A stretch of DNA of 64,000 nt from Gordonibacter pamelaeae. GTDB lineage: Bacteria; Actinomycetota; Coriobacteriia; Coriobacteriales; Eggerthellaceae. The position numbers were made by a program, and so were the translations under genes. The stretch lies in the NCBI RefSeq assembly GCF_042665095.1, contig NZ_JBHTBV010000012.1, one strand, 5' to 3'. The number at the start of each line of letters is the position of its first letter. Position 1 is the first letter of the stretch. Below are positions 24,418-32,906 of the stretch, one piece after another. A model generated the notes under the pieces. That model was not told where the DNA came from, searched no databases, and saw only the letters and a program-made list of their open reading frames with translations.

Positions 24418-26607
24418 ATGCCTACTGTCCGCCAAAATATTTCCTACGCCTACACGGGCTTCATGCGCGCGCATCGGCCGGCGGTCAGGCACTTGGCGAA
24501 GAGCATCCTCGCCATCCTCGCCGTGGCGCTCCTGTTGGAGACGTTCCTGTTCAACCTGAACTTCTTCACGTCTGCAGGCTACAACTCCATCAGCCTGAAC
24601 GACAAGCTCAACCTGCAGGAGACAACCGACGAGCAGTACAAGCTCACGGCCGTGAACCACACGCTGGAGTTCTCGAACCTCAACACCGAGGTGCACAATA
24701 TCTGGCTCAACTTCGACTACCGCCAGCCCGCCCAGGAGCTCACGGTGAAGATCCAGTTCACCGACGACGCGCACCACACGTACTTCGACTCCACGGAGTA
24801 CACGGTGGGCGTGCCCGACGTGGCGGTGTCCACCCTGTCCGACCAGAGCGAGTACATCAACCTGAACACCACGGGCCTCGTGGACAACCTGCGGATCGAG
24901 GTCACGGGCGAGAACGTGAGCTACCCCATCAAGCTCTCGGACATCGTGCTGAACGCGCACCATCCGTTCGACTTCAACGCGGGGCGCTTCCTGGCCACCG
25001 CGGGCATCCTGCTCCTGGCGTTCGCGTTCCGCCCGCGCTCGGCCATCTACCGCATCCACATCGTGGACGAGCCGCGCAAGTCGAAGGCGGCCATCATCGC
25101 CACGGTGGTCATCGAGGTCTGGCTGATGGCCACGTTCCTGTTCATGGGGTCGAACCTGGTAGGCGTGGCCACGCAGGGCTACAACAGCGGCTCGTGGGAC
25201 GGGCACAGCATCGTGAACACCTTCGAGGTGGGCGGCGACAACGCCCAGCAGTACGCCGAGCTCGCCAAGGCCATGGCGCACGGCCAGCTCTACCTTGAGG
25301 AGGAGCCGCCCCAGTGGCTGCAGGACATGGCCGACCCCTACGACAAGGGTGCGCGCGACGAGGCGCAGAAGGAGACGGGGGAGCCCTACCTGTTCGACGT
25401 GGCCTACCACGACGGGCACTACTACGTCTACTTCGGCGTGGTGCCGGTCGTGCTGTTCTACCTGCCGTTCTACCTGCTCACCGGCGCGAACTTCCCTACG
25501 GCCATCGGCGTGCTCATCGCGTGCGTCGCCTTCGTGCTGGGCTGCTCGGCACTGCTCGACCGCTTTGCGCGCTACCACTTCAAGCGGGTGAGCCTAGGGC
25601 TCTACCTGTTGCTGCAGATACCGCTCGTCACCTGCTGCGGCATCCTGTACCTGCTGAAGTTCCCCACCTTCTACTCGCTGCCCATCATGCTGGGGCTGGC
25701 GTTCTCGGTGTGGGGGCTGTACTTCTGGATGCGCGGCCGCGCGTCGGCGGCGCGCTCTGCCGGGCCGGAGAAATGGTATTTGGCGGGGTCGCTGTGCATG
25801 GCGCTCGTGGTGGGGTGCCGCCCGCAGCTCGTCGTGCTGTCGCTTTTGGCCTTCCCGCTGTTCTGGCGCGCCTACATCACGGAGCGGCGCCTGTTCTCGC
25901 CGCGCGGCGCGCGCGAGTTCGCCTGCCTCGTGGCACCCTACGCGGTGGTGGCGGCCGGCCTCATGGGCTACAACTACGCGCGCTTCGGCTCGCTCACCGA
26001 CTTCGGGGCGAACTACAACCTCACGGTGAACGACATGACGAAGCGCGGCTGGAACTTGGGCCGCCTCGCGCCGGCGCTGTTCGCGTACTTCCTGCAGCCG
26101 CCGTGCGTGACGGGCGTGTTCCCGTACGTGCAGCCGGCGCCGTTCGACACCACCTACATGGGGCAGACCATCAAGGAGGTCACGTTCGGCGGCATCCTGG
26201 CGTGCCTGCCGGTGCTGTGGGTGCTGCCGTTCGCGAAGCGCATCCTCACGCTCCGCATGCGCCAGCGCTCCACGCGCACCATCATGGGCGTCATCGTGGT
26301 ATTGCTGGCGTCGGGCGTTATCGTGGCGCTTTTGGACGCCCAGATGGCCGGCATCCTGCAACGCTACTTCGCCGATTTCAGCTTCATGTTCCTGGCGGCC
26401 GTCGTGCTGCTGGCGTTCATCGTGAACGAGAACCTGCCGCCTGGCTCGATGGCGCAGAACCTGCTCATGAAGGTGCTGCTGGTGCTGGTGGTCGTGTCGG
26501 TGCTGTACAGCGTGCTCGTGTGCTTCGTGCCCGAGACGGGCTGGTACTCCGACGTGTACCCCTGGGCGTACCAGGACGTCATCGAGACAGCGCAGTTCTG
26601 GACCTAG
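24418..26607 (+). CDS. Large polytopic membrane protein, possible glycosyltransferase-like
   Basis: Membrane protein of 729 aa. A first membrane segment lies near residues 27-45, then about 150 residues of beta-rich extracytoplasmic sequence, then ten or more further membrane helices in the C-terminal two thirds. The layout (hydrophobic core with loops such as YYVYFGVVPVVLFYLPFYLLTG and an Arg/Pro-rich CRPQLV segment) recalls GT-C type membrane glycosyltransferases, but no catalytic motif was recognised. Such proteins may act on cell-surface glycans. Translation probably starts on a near-leaderless transcript. The function is unassigned. Confidence 0.7.
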   Translation: MPTVRQNISYAYTGFMRAHRPAVRHLAKSILAILAVALLLETFLFNLNFFTSAGYNSISLNDKLNLQETTDEQYKLTAVNHTLEFSNLNTEVHNIWLNFDYRQPAQELTVKIQFTDDAHHTYFDSTEYTVGVPDVAVSTLSDQSEYINLNTTGLVDNLRIEVTGENVSYPIKLSDIVLNAHHPFDFNAGRFLATAGILLLAFAFRPRSAIYRIHIVDEPRKSKAAIIATVVIEVWLMATFLFMGSNLVGVATQGYNSGSWDGHSIVNTFEVGGDNAQQYAELAKAMAHGQLYLEEEPPQWLQDMADPYDKGARDEAQKETGEPYLFDVAYHDGHYYVYFGVVPVVLFYLPFYLLTGANFPTAIGVLIACVAFVLGCSALLDRFARYHFKRVSLGLYLLLQIPLVTCCGILYLLKFPTFYSLPIMLGLAFSVWGLYFWMRGRASAARSAGPEKWYLAGSLCMALVVGCRPQLVVLSLLAFPLFWRAYITERRLFSPRGAREFACLVAPYAVVAAGLMGYNYARFGSLTDFGANYNLTVNDMTKRGWNLGRLAPALFAYFLQPPCVTGVFPYVQPAPFDTTYMGQTIKEVTFGGILACLPVLWVLPFAKRILTLRMRQRSTRTIMGVIVVLLASGVIVALLDAQMAGILQRYFADFSFMFLAAVVLLAFIVNENLPPGSMAQNLLMKVLLVLVVVSVLYSVLVCFVPETGWYSDVYPWAYQDVIETAQFWT

Positions 26608-26649
26608 GTACCAACCCCTCCGGTGCCCCTCCGGCGCCGAGGGTGACGC

Positions 26650-26675
26650 CGTGCCGCCGTTTCGGCCGGCACGCC
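26650..26675 (+). other. Imperfect stem-loop before nagB
   Basis: CGTGCCG(C)CG and CGGCCGGCACG around TTT, with one bulge. It is possibly the end of the preceding transcript; no T-run follows. Confidence 0.35.
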
Positions 26676-26711
26676 AGAGAACGTAAGAAACGCAAGGGAA
26701 GAGAGGGTTCC

Positions 26712-27449
26712 ATGGAATTCATCATCGCCGAGAGCACCGAGGACATGAGCCGCCAGGCGGCCGACCGTATCGCCTCCTACGTGGACGCCGACCCATCCTG
26801 CGTGCTGGGGCTGGCCACGGGCACGACGCCCATCGGGCTGTACGCGTGCCTCGTGGAGGACTGCGCGGCCGGCAAGATCAGCTTCGCCGACGTGACCACG
26901 TTCAACCTGGACGAGTACCGCGGCCTCGACCCCGAGCACGACCAGAGCTACCGCTACTTCATGAAGAAGCACTTGTTCGACCACGTGGACATCGACCAGG
27001 CGCGCACGCACGTGCCCGAGGGCGCGAACCCCGACGCCGACGCCGTGTGCGCGGCCTACGAGGAGGCCATCGAGGCGGCGGGCGGCATCGACCTGCAGCT
27101 GCTCGGCCTCGGGCCGAACGGCCACATCGGCTTCAACGAGCCGGAGGACACGTTCCCTGCGACCACGCACTGCGTCGACCTCACCGAGAGCACCATCCAG
27201 GCCAACAGCCGCCTGTTCGACTCCATCGACGACGTGCCGCGCCAGGCCTACACCATGGGCATCGGCACCATCATGGCCGCGCGCAGCGTGCTCGTGGTGG
27301 TAGAGGGCTCCCACAAGGCCGAGATCGTGAAGAAGGCGTTCTTCGGCCCGGTGACCCCGCAGGTGCCGGCCTCCATCCTGCAGTTCCACCCCAACGCCAC
27401 CGTCATCGTGGACCCCGCCGCCGGCGAGCTCTGTCGCGACCTGGCATAA
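26712..27449 (+). CDS. nagB: Glucosamine-6-phosphate deaminase
   Basis: Converts glucosamine-6-phosphate to fructose-6-phosphate and ammonia, the last step of amino-sugar catabolism; 245 aa. The phosphate-binding GLATGTTPIGLY, TFNLDEYRGL and LGLGPNGHIGFNEP motifs (Asp/His/Glu active site) are intact. The C-terminal allosteric extension of E. coli NagB is lacking, as in the shorter Gram-positive forms. The start at 26712 is 20 bases after a GGGAAGAGAGG stretch. nagA follows after two hairpins, and the sialic-acid-type operon faces both. Confidence 0.96.
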   Translation: MEFIIAESTEDMSRQAADRIASYVDADPSCVLGLATGTTPIGLYACLVEDCAAGKISFADVTTFNLDEYRGLDPEHDQSYRYFMKKHLFDHVDIDQARTHVPEGANPDADAVCAAYEEAIEAAGGIDLQLLGLGPNGHIGFNEPEDTFPATTHCVDLTESTIQANSRLFDSIDDVPRQAYTMGIGTIMAARSVLVVVEGSHKAEIVKKAFFGPVTPQVPASILQFHPNATVIVDPAAGELCRDLA

Positions 27450-27464
27450 AGCATCAGGAGAAGC

Positions 27465-27541
27465 CCTCGCGCCAAAGTATCGGCGCGAGGACCCACAGTA
27501 TGTCGAAGGATCTCTGCTCGCTTGGTGGAGGTCCTTCTTTT
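27465..27541 (+). terminator. Two stem-loops between nagB and nagA
   Basis: A 9-bp stem (CCTCGCGCC and GGCGCGAGG, 27465-27490), then a 10-bp stem (GAAGGATCTC and GAGGTCCTTC, 27505-27537) followed by TTTT. The second is a plausible Rho-independent terminator or attenuator. A TTGACA at 27548-27553 follows but has no good -10 partner. Confidence 0.7.
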
Positions 27542-27587
27542 CCCCTCTTGACATGGCAGAATGGGCGAAAAAGAGAAAGGAACGGCA

Positions 27588-28712
27588 ATGCGCATCATCA
27601 ACGGAAGCGTGTTCGACGGCGAAGGGTTCGTCGAGCGCGACGTGCACGCGGACGGGGGCCTGTTCGTCGGGGAGGCCGCGTGTACGGAGGGCGACGTGGT
27701 CGACGCGTCCGGCTGTTACGTGATCCCGGGTCTCGTGGACCTGCACTTCCACGGCAGCGCCGGTGCCGACATAAGCGATGGCGACCTGGCGGGCCTGCAC
27801 AAGATGGGCGCCTACGAGGCCTCGCGCGGCATCACGGCCCTGTGCCCGGCCACCATGACGCTGCCCGAGGACGTGCTCATGCGCGCCGCGCAGGCTGCGT
27901 CGGCCTACGAGCCGGCTGCGGACGAGGCAGCGCTCGTGGGCATCAACATGGAGGGCCCCTTCATCTCGCCGAGCAAGGTGGGCGCGCAGAACCCCGACTA
28001 CGTGCGCAACCCCTCCGCCGAGGAGTTTCGCCGCTTGCAGGAGGCGGCCGGCGGCCTGTTCAAGCTCGTGGACATCGCGCCGGAGGAGCCGGGCGCCGAG
28101 GAGTTCATCCGCGAGATGGCGGACGAGGTGCGCATCTCGCTCGCGCACACCTGCACGGACTACGACACGGCCGTCCGCGCGTTCGAGCTGGGCGCGCGCC
28201 AGCTCACGCACCTGTACAACGCCATGGACCCCATGCACCACCGCAAGCCCGGCCCCATCCCGGCCGCCGTGGAGCACGGCGAGGTGACGGCCGAGATCAT
28301 CGCCGACGGCGTGCACATCCATCCCGCCATGGTGCGCCTGGCCTTCCAGCTGTTCGGCGACGACCGCATGATCCTCATCAGCGACACGCTGCGCGCGGCC
28401 GGCCTCGAGGACGGCACCTACGATCTGGGCGGGCAGGACGTCACCGTGCGCGGCCCCGTGGCCACCATCGACAACGGTGCGCTGGCCGGCTCGGTGAGCG
28501 ACCTCATGCGCTGCCTGACCGTGGCGGTGCGCGACATGGGCATCCCGCTGGCGAGCGCCGTGAAGGCGGCGAGCGCGAACCCGGCGCGCGCCCTCGGCCT
28601 GGATGCCGAGCGCGGTGCCATCGAGCCCGGCAAGGTGGCTGACGCCGTGCTGCTGGACAAGGAGACGCTCGACCTTCGCGCCGTCGTCCTGCGCGGCGAG
28701 CTGCTGGCGTAG
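27588..28712 (+). CDS. nagA: N-acetylglucosamine-6-phosphate deacetylase
   Basis: Removes acetate from GlcNAc-6-phosphate to give GlcN-6-phosphate for NagB; 374 aa, amidohydrolase fold. The metal-binding HxH is at residues 53/55 (GLVDLHFHGSAG), NMEGPFISP carries the conserved Glu, and AHTCTDYD and QLTHLYNAM carry the other histidines. The usual catalytic Asp segment appears as LISDTLRAAG. The start at 27588 has GAAAGGAA upstream; a 27561 start is rejected. It is separated from nagB by 138 bases with terminator-like hairpins. Confidence 0.95.
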   Translation: MRIINGSVFDGEGFVERDVHADGGLFVGEAACTEGDVVDASGCYVIPGLVDLHFHGSAGADISDGDLAGLHKMGAYEASRGITALCPATMTLPEDVLMRAAQAASAYEPAADEAALVGINMEGPFISPSKVGAQNPDYVRNPSAEEFRRLQEAAGGLFKLVDIAPEEPGAEEFIREMADEVRISLAHTCTDYDTAVRAFELGARQLTHLYNAMDPMHHRKPGPIPAAVEHGEVTAEIIADGVHIHPAMVRLAFQLFGDDRMILISDTLRAAGLEDGTYDLGGQDVTVRGPVATIDNGALAGSVSDLMRCLTVAVRDMGIPLASAVKAASANPARALGLDAERGAIEPGKVADAVLLDKETLDLRAVVLRGELLA

Positions 28713-28733
28713 CGCATCATCGGATACTGCGAG

Positions 28734-28770
28734 AAGCGCCTCGTTGCGAGCGATCGCGGCGAGGCGCTTT
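28734..28770 (+). terminator. Terminator of nagA
   Basis: A 10-bp stem (AAGCGCCTCG and CGAGGCGCTT) with a 16-base loop, then a short T stretch (TTTG), beginning 22 bases past the stop. Confidence 0.65.
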
Positions 28771-28858
28771 GCCTGAGAGGGGGATTTTCCCGATGCCTAC
28801 ATGCGGGGCGGGCGTCGGGGCTGCGGCCGCCTGAAGCGTCGCGAAGGCGGGCATTGCT

Positions 28859-29054
28859 GACGCCGAAACGGGCCCTTAGTGTCAAAAACAAGGCGGTTTG
28901 GCAATCCATGGTTGTTCGCTCTGATTATCATCGCAGAACGCCACCTGGGAAAACACTGTCCAGGATCGCTGTTCTATTATAGGATCCGTCTCATGCGGCG
29001 CGTTACGATTGCCAAACCGCCCCGTTTTTGACAGCAACCGGCCTTTTCGGCGTC
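28859..29054. mobile_element. MITE-like non-autonomous element with long terminal inverted repeats
   Basis: A 196-bp segment bounded by GACGCCGAAA (28859) and its complement (ending 29054). Inside these lies a 27-bp inverted repeat (28880-28906 against 29007-29033) matching at 25 of 27 positions, running from TGTCAAAAAC to GGCGGTTTGGCAATC. The enclosed 100 bases are AT-richer than the surroundings and encode nothing. A target duplication is not evident. It lies between two convergent operons, the usual refuge of such elements. A bidirectional terminator is the alternative. Confidence 0.65.
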
Positions 29055-29085
29055 AAGGCCCTTGAATGAGATCGGGGGAGGCCGG

Positions 29086-29113
29086 AAAAAAGCCCGCGCC
29101 ATGCGACGCGGGC
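29086..29113 (-). terminator. Terminator of the lyase-epimerase-kinase operon
   Basis: On the - strand, GCCCGCG and CGCGGGC around an 8-base loop followed by six T, 41 bases past the kinase stop. Confidence 0.85.
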
Positions 29114-29153
29114 CTCGTCTTAACGATGAAGGGGGAGTGCCCCTTGCGCCTTT

Positions 29154-30527
29154 TTACGCCTCGGGGAGCGACGCGGCGGCCACGGACTGGCCCACGCGGC
29201 GCATCATCTCGTCGGGCAGCGTCACGTTGATCTGCGCGTCCAGCTCGGGATGCTCTTCGGCGAGCACGCGGTTGCACTCGCTGATCACGAGGTCGCCGCC
29301 CACGCCGGAGGCCACGCGGCCCAGCACCAGCAGCGTCTCGATCTCGTAGAACGAGCTGTACAGCACGAGCGTGTGCGCCAGGTACACGCCGATGGAGCGG
29401 AAGATGTCGAGCGCGCCCTCGTGGCCCTCGTTGGCCAGGCCCTGCACCACCTTGAGCTTCTCGGCGGGGGAGAGCTCCGGGTCGAGCTCGATGCCGGCGG
29501 CCGGAGCCAGCTTGATGACGGCGTCCTGGCTGAAGTACTTGCAGCCCACGCCGAAGTCGCCGGACCACTCGTCCTGCATGGCCGCAGGCGAAAGGTCCAC
29601 CGGCGCGAACGCCAGCTCATTGATCCACCCGAGCACGTTGCCCTCGTCGTTCACGTAGCCCACGGCCTCGGAGGTTCCCATGGCGATGCCGAGGATGTCG
29701 CCCTTGCCCGTGCTCATGAAGCCGGCGAGCGCGGTCACGTCGCCGTCGTTGGCCACCACGAGCGGCACGTCGCCGATCTCCTTGCCGGCGCGGTCGTAGA
29801 TGCTCTTCACCTCGTCGCGGCGCTCGCGCGGCACCTTGATGAACAGGGAGGCCACCATGGGGCTGTTGCCCACGAACGTGCCGGCCGACGACACGCCGAT
29901 GGCGTCGACGCGCGGCATCTTGGAGGCGGCGGTCTTGAATGCGGTCACGATCTCGTTGAAGTGGTACTCCGGGTCCTCCGTCACCTTGGGGAACCACACG
30001 ACCTCCTCGGAGTACACCGACTCGCCGTCGATGACGGCCGACACCTTGCGGTCCGACCCGCCGGCGTCGAAGCCGATGCGGCAGCCCTCCATGTGGCCTC
30101 CGATCTTCTTCGCGGCCTCGTTGGCGGCGGGGAAGTCGGCCTCCGTGCACGCCATGACCTCGAGCGGCTTCTCGTACACGTCGCCCACGAAGCCGTAGTC
30201 GAACGAGCGCGCGCCCTCGGGAGAGTACGCCTCAGCCAGCTTCGCCGCGATGTCGTCGCAGCCGCGCAGGTAGACGCGGAAGCCGCCGATGCTCCACAGC
30301 TCGAACTTCACCAGGCGCTCCACGTAGCGGAAGTCGGCCTCGGCGAACTCGCCGCCGCGGATCGCGCTCTCGCGCACGGAGATGAGCCCGTCCTCGCGCT
30401 CGACGGCCACGGCGATGGGATGCTCGGCACCCTCGAGGTATGCCTTCATCCACACGCCGAACGGGATGAAGCCCTCGTCCAGCACGGGCATGTTCTTGAC
30501 GTCGTAGTCGATACCCAGATAGTTCAT
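29154..30527 (-). CDS. ROK-like (ASKHA) sugar kinase, atypical
   Basis: 457 aa, about 150 longer than ordinary ROK kinases. The phosphate-1 motif IGFDAGGSDRK begins near residue 151, a candidate catalytic Asp lies in VANDGDVTALAGF and a phosphate-2-like IAMGTSEAVG follows. The cysteine-rich zinc motif of classical ROK enzymes is absent, and the first 150 residues match nothing I recognise. Its position behind a lyase and an AGE epimerase suggests phosphorylation of GlcNAc or ManNAc (inference). The ATG at 30527 has GGAG nine bases upstream and is preferred over TTG 30542, which lies within the epimerase's last codons. It is the last gene of the operon. Confidence 0.75.
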   Translation of the reverse strand: MNYLGIDYDVKNMPVLDEGFIPFGVWMKAYLEGAEHPIAVAVEREDGLISVRESAIRGGEFAEADFRYVERLVKFELWSIGGFRVYLRGCDDIAAKLAEAYSPEGARSFDYGFVGDVYEKPLEVMACTEADFPAANEAAKKIGGHMEGCRIGFDAGGSDRKVSAVIDGESVYSEEVVWFPKVTEDPEYHFNEIVTAFKTAASKMPRVDAIGVSSAGTFVGNSPMVASLFIKVPRERRDEVKSIYDRAGKEIGDVPLVVANDGDVTALAGFMSTGKGDILGIAMGTSEAVGYVNDEGNVLGWINELAFAPVDLSPAAMQDEWSGDFGVGCKYFSQDAVIKLAPAAGIELDPELSPAEKLKVVQGLANEGHEGALDIFRSIGVYLAHTLVLYSSFYEIETLLVLGRVASGVGGDLVISECNRVLAEEHPELDAQINVTLPDEMMRRVGQSVAAASLPEA

Positions 30528-30531
30528 GTCG

Positions 30532-31746
30532 TCAGTCTCCAATCAACTCGGTCAAAACTCGTTCGGTCATGGACAGCGCGCGGGGCACGTGGAAGGGGCC
30601 CTTGAACGTGGAGCCCTTCGTGGGCGGCATCGTGGGCTTTCCGTCGCGGCGCAGGTAGCCGTACCACTCGCCGTACTCGGGGTCGGTGAAGTGCTCCTTG
30701 CAGTAGTCGATCGTGCGCAGCAGCCAGTCAAGGTAGTAGGCGTCGCCGGTGTCGCGGTAGGCCTTCGACGCGGCGATCATGATCTCGTTGTGCGGCCACC
30801 ATAGCTTCATATCGTGCTCGTAGGCCTCGGTGGGCAGGCCCTTGCAGTCGATGAAGTAGAGCAGTCCGCCGAACTCCTCGTCCCAGCCGGCCTCGATGGC
30901 CAGGCGGAAGATCTGCTCGGCCGTGCGGTGCAGCTCCTCGTCGCCGCGGTAGTTGGCCTCGTCCATCATGAACCAGCTGCACTCGATGTCGTGCCCCGGG
31001 TTCACCACGCGGCCGGCGGTGTACCAGAGCTCCGGCTCGCCCTCCAGGTTCACGCTCTCCAGCGTGCAGCCGAGCTCCGGGCGGTAGTGCTCGTTCACGA
31101 TGCGGTCGGTGCACTCGCGCGCGCGGCGGTCGTACTCTTCCGTGTTCGCGGGGTCCACACGACGCATGATGCCGATGATGTTGAGGAAGATCATCGGGTC
31201 GCCGAGCGCCCGCCCCGAGCGCGTCTCTGCGATGGTCTTGGGGCCCAGTCCCGTGGGGTCCTCGATCAGGCCGTTGTTCAGGTTGTAGATCAGCTCGTAC
31301 GCCCGGCGCGCGCGCTCAAGGTAGACCGCTTCGCCGGTCAGGCCGTAGTACTCGGCGTTCGCGATGGCGTAGAAGCCCTCCGAGAAGCAGTAGCGGCGCT
31401 GGCGCAGGGGCTTGCCCTCCGCCGTCACCGTGAAGTACAGGCGGTCGCCCGCCTCGTGGTTGACGCAGTGCTCCTCCAGGAAGTCCAGGCAGCTCTTGGC
31501 GGCCTCCATCCACTCCGGGCGCTCGCCGTAGAGGTGGCAGAGGTACGAGAACGTCCAGGCGCAGCGGCCCTGCATCCACACGCTCTTGTCGGTGGAGTAC
31601 ACCTCGCCCTTGCGGTCGAGGCAGGTGTACACGCCGCCGTTCTCGCGGTCCATGCCGTGCTCGAGCCAGAAGTCCACGCAGGTATCCAGCTCCTTGCGGA
31701 TCCAGTCGCGTACCTCGATCAGCTTCTCCGTGTTGTCCGCAGTCAT
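30532..31746 (-). CDS. AGE family epimerase (N-acylglucosamine 2-epimerase type)
   Basis: 404 aa, the usual length for the AGE (renin-binding protein type) alpha/alpha-barrel family, which epimerises N-acetylmannosamine and N-acetylglucosamine or acts on free aldoses. Segments such as DRENGGVYTCLDRKGE, KSVWMQGRCAWTFSYL, GHDIECSWFM and WWPHNEIMIA hold the Arg, Glu and His residues typical of the active site. The ATG at 31746 follows GGGAGG; a start at 31821 is rejected. With the lyase upstream and the kinase downstream it probably makes GlcNAc from ManNAc. An aldose epimerase role cannot be excluded. Confidence 0.88.
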   Translation of the reverse strand: MTADNTEKLIEVRDWIRKELDTCVDFWLEHGMDRENGGVYTCLDRKGEVYSTDKSVWMQGRCAWTFSYLCHLYGERPEWMEAAKSCLDFLEEHCVNHEAGDRLYFTVTAEGKPLRQRRYCFSEGFYAIANAEYYGLTGEAVYLERARRAYELIYNLNNGLIEDPTGLGPKTIAETRSGRALGDPMIFLNIIGIMRRVDPANTEEYDRRARECTDRIVNEHYRPELGCTLESVNLEGEPELWYTAGRVVNPGHDIECSWFMMDEANYRGDEELHRTAEQIFRLAIEAGWDEEFGGLLYFIDCKGLPTEAYEHDMKLWWPHNEIMIAASKAYRDTGDAYYLDWLLRTIDYCKEHFTDPEYGEWYGYLRRDGKPTMPPTKGSTFKGPFHVPRALSMTERVLTELIGD

Positions 31747-31756
31747 GCAGGCCTCC

Positions 31757-32740
31757 CTATGCCGAGCAGCCGAAGACGGGGCAGGCGCTCCAGGTGGACT
31801 GGCGCGTGGGTGCGTCGGCATCCATGAGACCGGCCTTCTTGAGCACGTGCACGATGTGGTCCACGTCCTCGCCCTCGAGCGCGCACACGGGCTCGCGCAT
31901 CTGGTTCGTGTTGAACACGCCCATCTGCCACAGCGCCGTCTTGAACGCGCCCACGCCGGCGCCGAAGCCCACGGTGGCCTTCACCTCGCGCGTCACGAAC
32001 ATGAGGCGGGCCAGGTGGTTCTGGATATCGCGCACGCGCTCCCAATCGCCGGCCTGCGCCGCGCGCCACTGCTCCACGTAGCTGGCCGGATCGATGTTGG
32101 CGAGGCCCGGCACCGAGCCGTCCGCACCGCCCAGGTACGCGCCGTCCACGACCACCTCGTGGCCGGTCAGCAGCTGCAGCGGGTGGCCGGCGTCCTCGTT
32201 CTGCAGGCAGAGCCAGCGGAACGACACGTCGTCGCCCGACGAGTCCTTCACGCCCTGCAGTACGCCGTCCTCGCCGAGGCGCACCAGCATGGTGGGATCG
32301 AGCTTCGTGTGCACGCACGCCGGCAGGTCGTAGGCGAACAGGGGCAGGTCGGTATGCTCGCGGATGGCGCGGAAGTGGCGCTCCACCTCCTTGGGGCCGC
32401 CCAGCGCGTAGAACGGCGCCGTGGCCACGAGCGCGTCCACGCCGTAGCCGGCCGCGCGCTTGGCCTGGTCGACCACGCGAAGCGTCTCCATGTCGATGAT
32501 GCCCGCCAGCACCGGCACGCGGCCGTGCACCATGGCCACGGCCTCCTGCAGCACGTGGTAGCGCTGCGCGTCGGTGAGGAAGGCCACCTCGCCCGAGGAG
32601 CCGAGGAAGAACAGGCCGTCGACGCCGGCTTCGATCATGCGGTTGATGGAGCGCTCGAGCGCCTCCAGGTCGAGCTGGCGCTTCTCGGTCAGCGGGATGA
32701 CGACCGGCGGAATTACGCCGCGGAACGGTGAGTCAGTCAT
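31757..32740 (-). CDS. Dihydrodipicolinate synthase / N-acetylneuraminate lyase family aldolase
   Basis: Class I aldolase of the DapA/NanA superfamily, 327 aa. The pyruvate-binding GSSGE is at residues 48-52, the conserved Tyr at 137 (FAYDLP) and the Schiff-base Lys at 165 (LQGVKDSSGD). The family also includes dihydrodipicolinate synthase and KDG aldolases. The neighbours (epimerase, sugar kinase, nagAB) argue for N-acetylneuraminate lyase, cleaving sialic acid to ManNAc and pyruvate. About 30 C-terminal residues, rich in Cys and Ser, exceed the typical length. First gene of its operon. Confidence 0.85.
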   Translation of the reverse strand: MTDSPFRGVIPPVVIPLTEKRQLDLEALERSINRMIEAGVDGLFFLGSSGEVAFLTDAQRYHVLQEAVAMVHGRVPVLAGIIDMETLRVVDQAKRAAGYGVDALVATAPFYALGGPKEVERHFRAIREHTDLPLFAYDLPACVHTKLDPTMLVRLGEDGVLQGVKDSSGDDVSFRWLCLQNEDAGHPLQLLTGHEVVVDGAYLGGADGSVPGLANIDPASYVEQWRAAQAGDWERVRDIQNHLARLMFVTREVKATVGFGAGVGAFKTALWQMGVFNTNQMREPVCALEGEDVDHIVHVLKKAGLMDADAPTRQSTWSACPVFGCSA

Positions 32741-32782
32741 GGGAGCTAATCCTCTTTTCCTGTTGCGATTCTAAACGACAAA

Positions 32783-32811
32783 ACTTTAATTCCCCTGATG
32801 GCCGCCGTCAA
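32783..32811 (-). promoter_or_regulatory. Promoter of the lyase-epimerase-kinase operon
   Basis: On the - strand, TTGACG (32806-32811) and TAAAGT (32783-32788) with a 17-bp spacer, about 40 bases upstream of the lyase start. Confidence 0.65.
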
Positions 32812-32853
32812 CGTACGGTAAGGGGCGACCACAAGAAAAGCGCCTCGAAAGGA

Positions 32854-32881
32854 GCAGCCCCCGGATCTCTCCGAGGGCTGC
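32854..32881 (-). terminator. Terminator of the ABC transporter operon
   Basis: An 11-bp stem with one mismatch (GCAGCCC.CGG with CCG.GGGCTGC), followed on the - strand by TCCTTT and further T-rich sequence. It lies 25 bases past the last ATPase gene. Confidence 0.6.
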
Positions 32882-32906
32882 GATCCGCCGTATGCGTCGA
32901 CCGGGC

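Noticed and set aside
27548..27553. TTGACA as the nagA promoter
   Set aside because: No acceptable -10 hexamer lies 15-19 bases downstream, so it was not called as a promoter.
28859..29054. Simple bidirectional terminator
   Set aside because: The arms are about 100 bases apart with a second outer repeat, and separate conventional terminators for both flanking operons exist (28734-28770 and 29086-29113).
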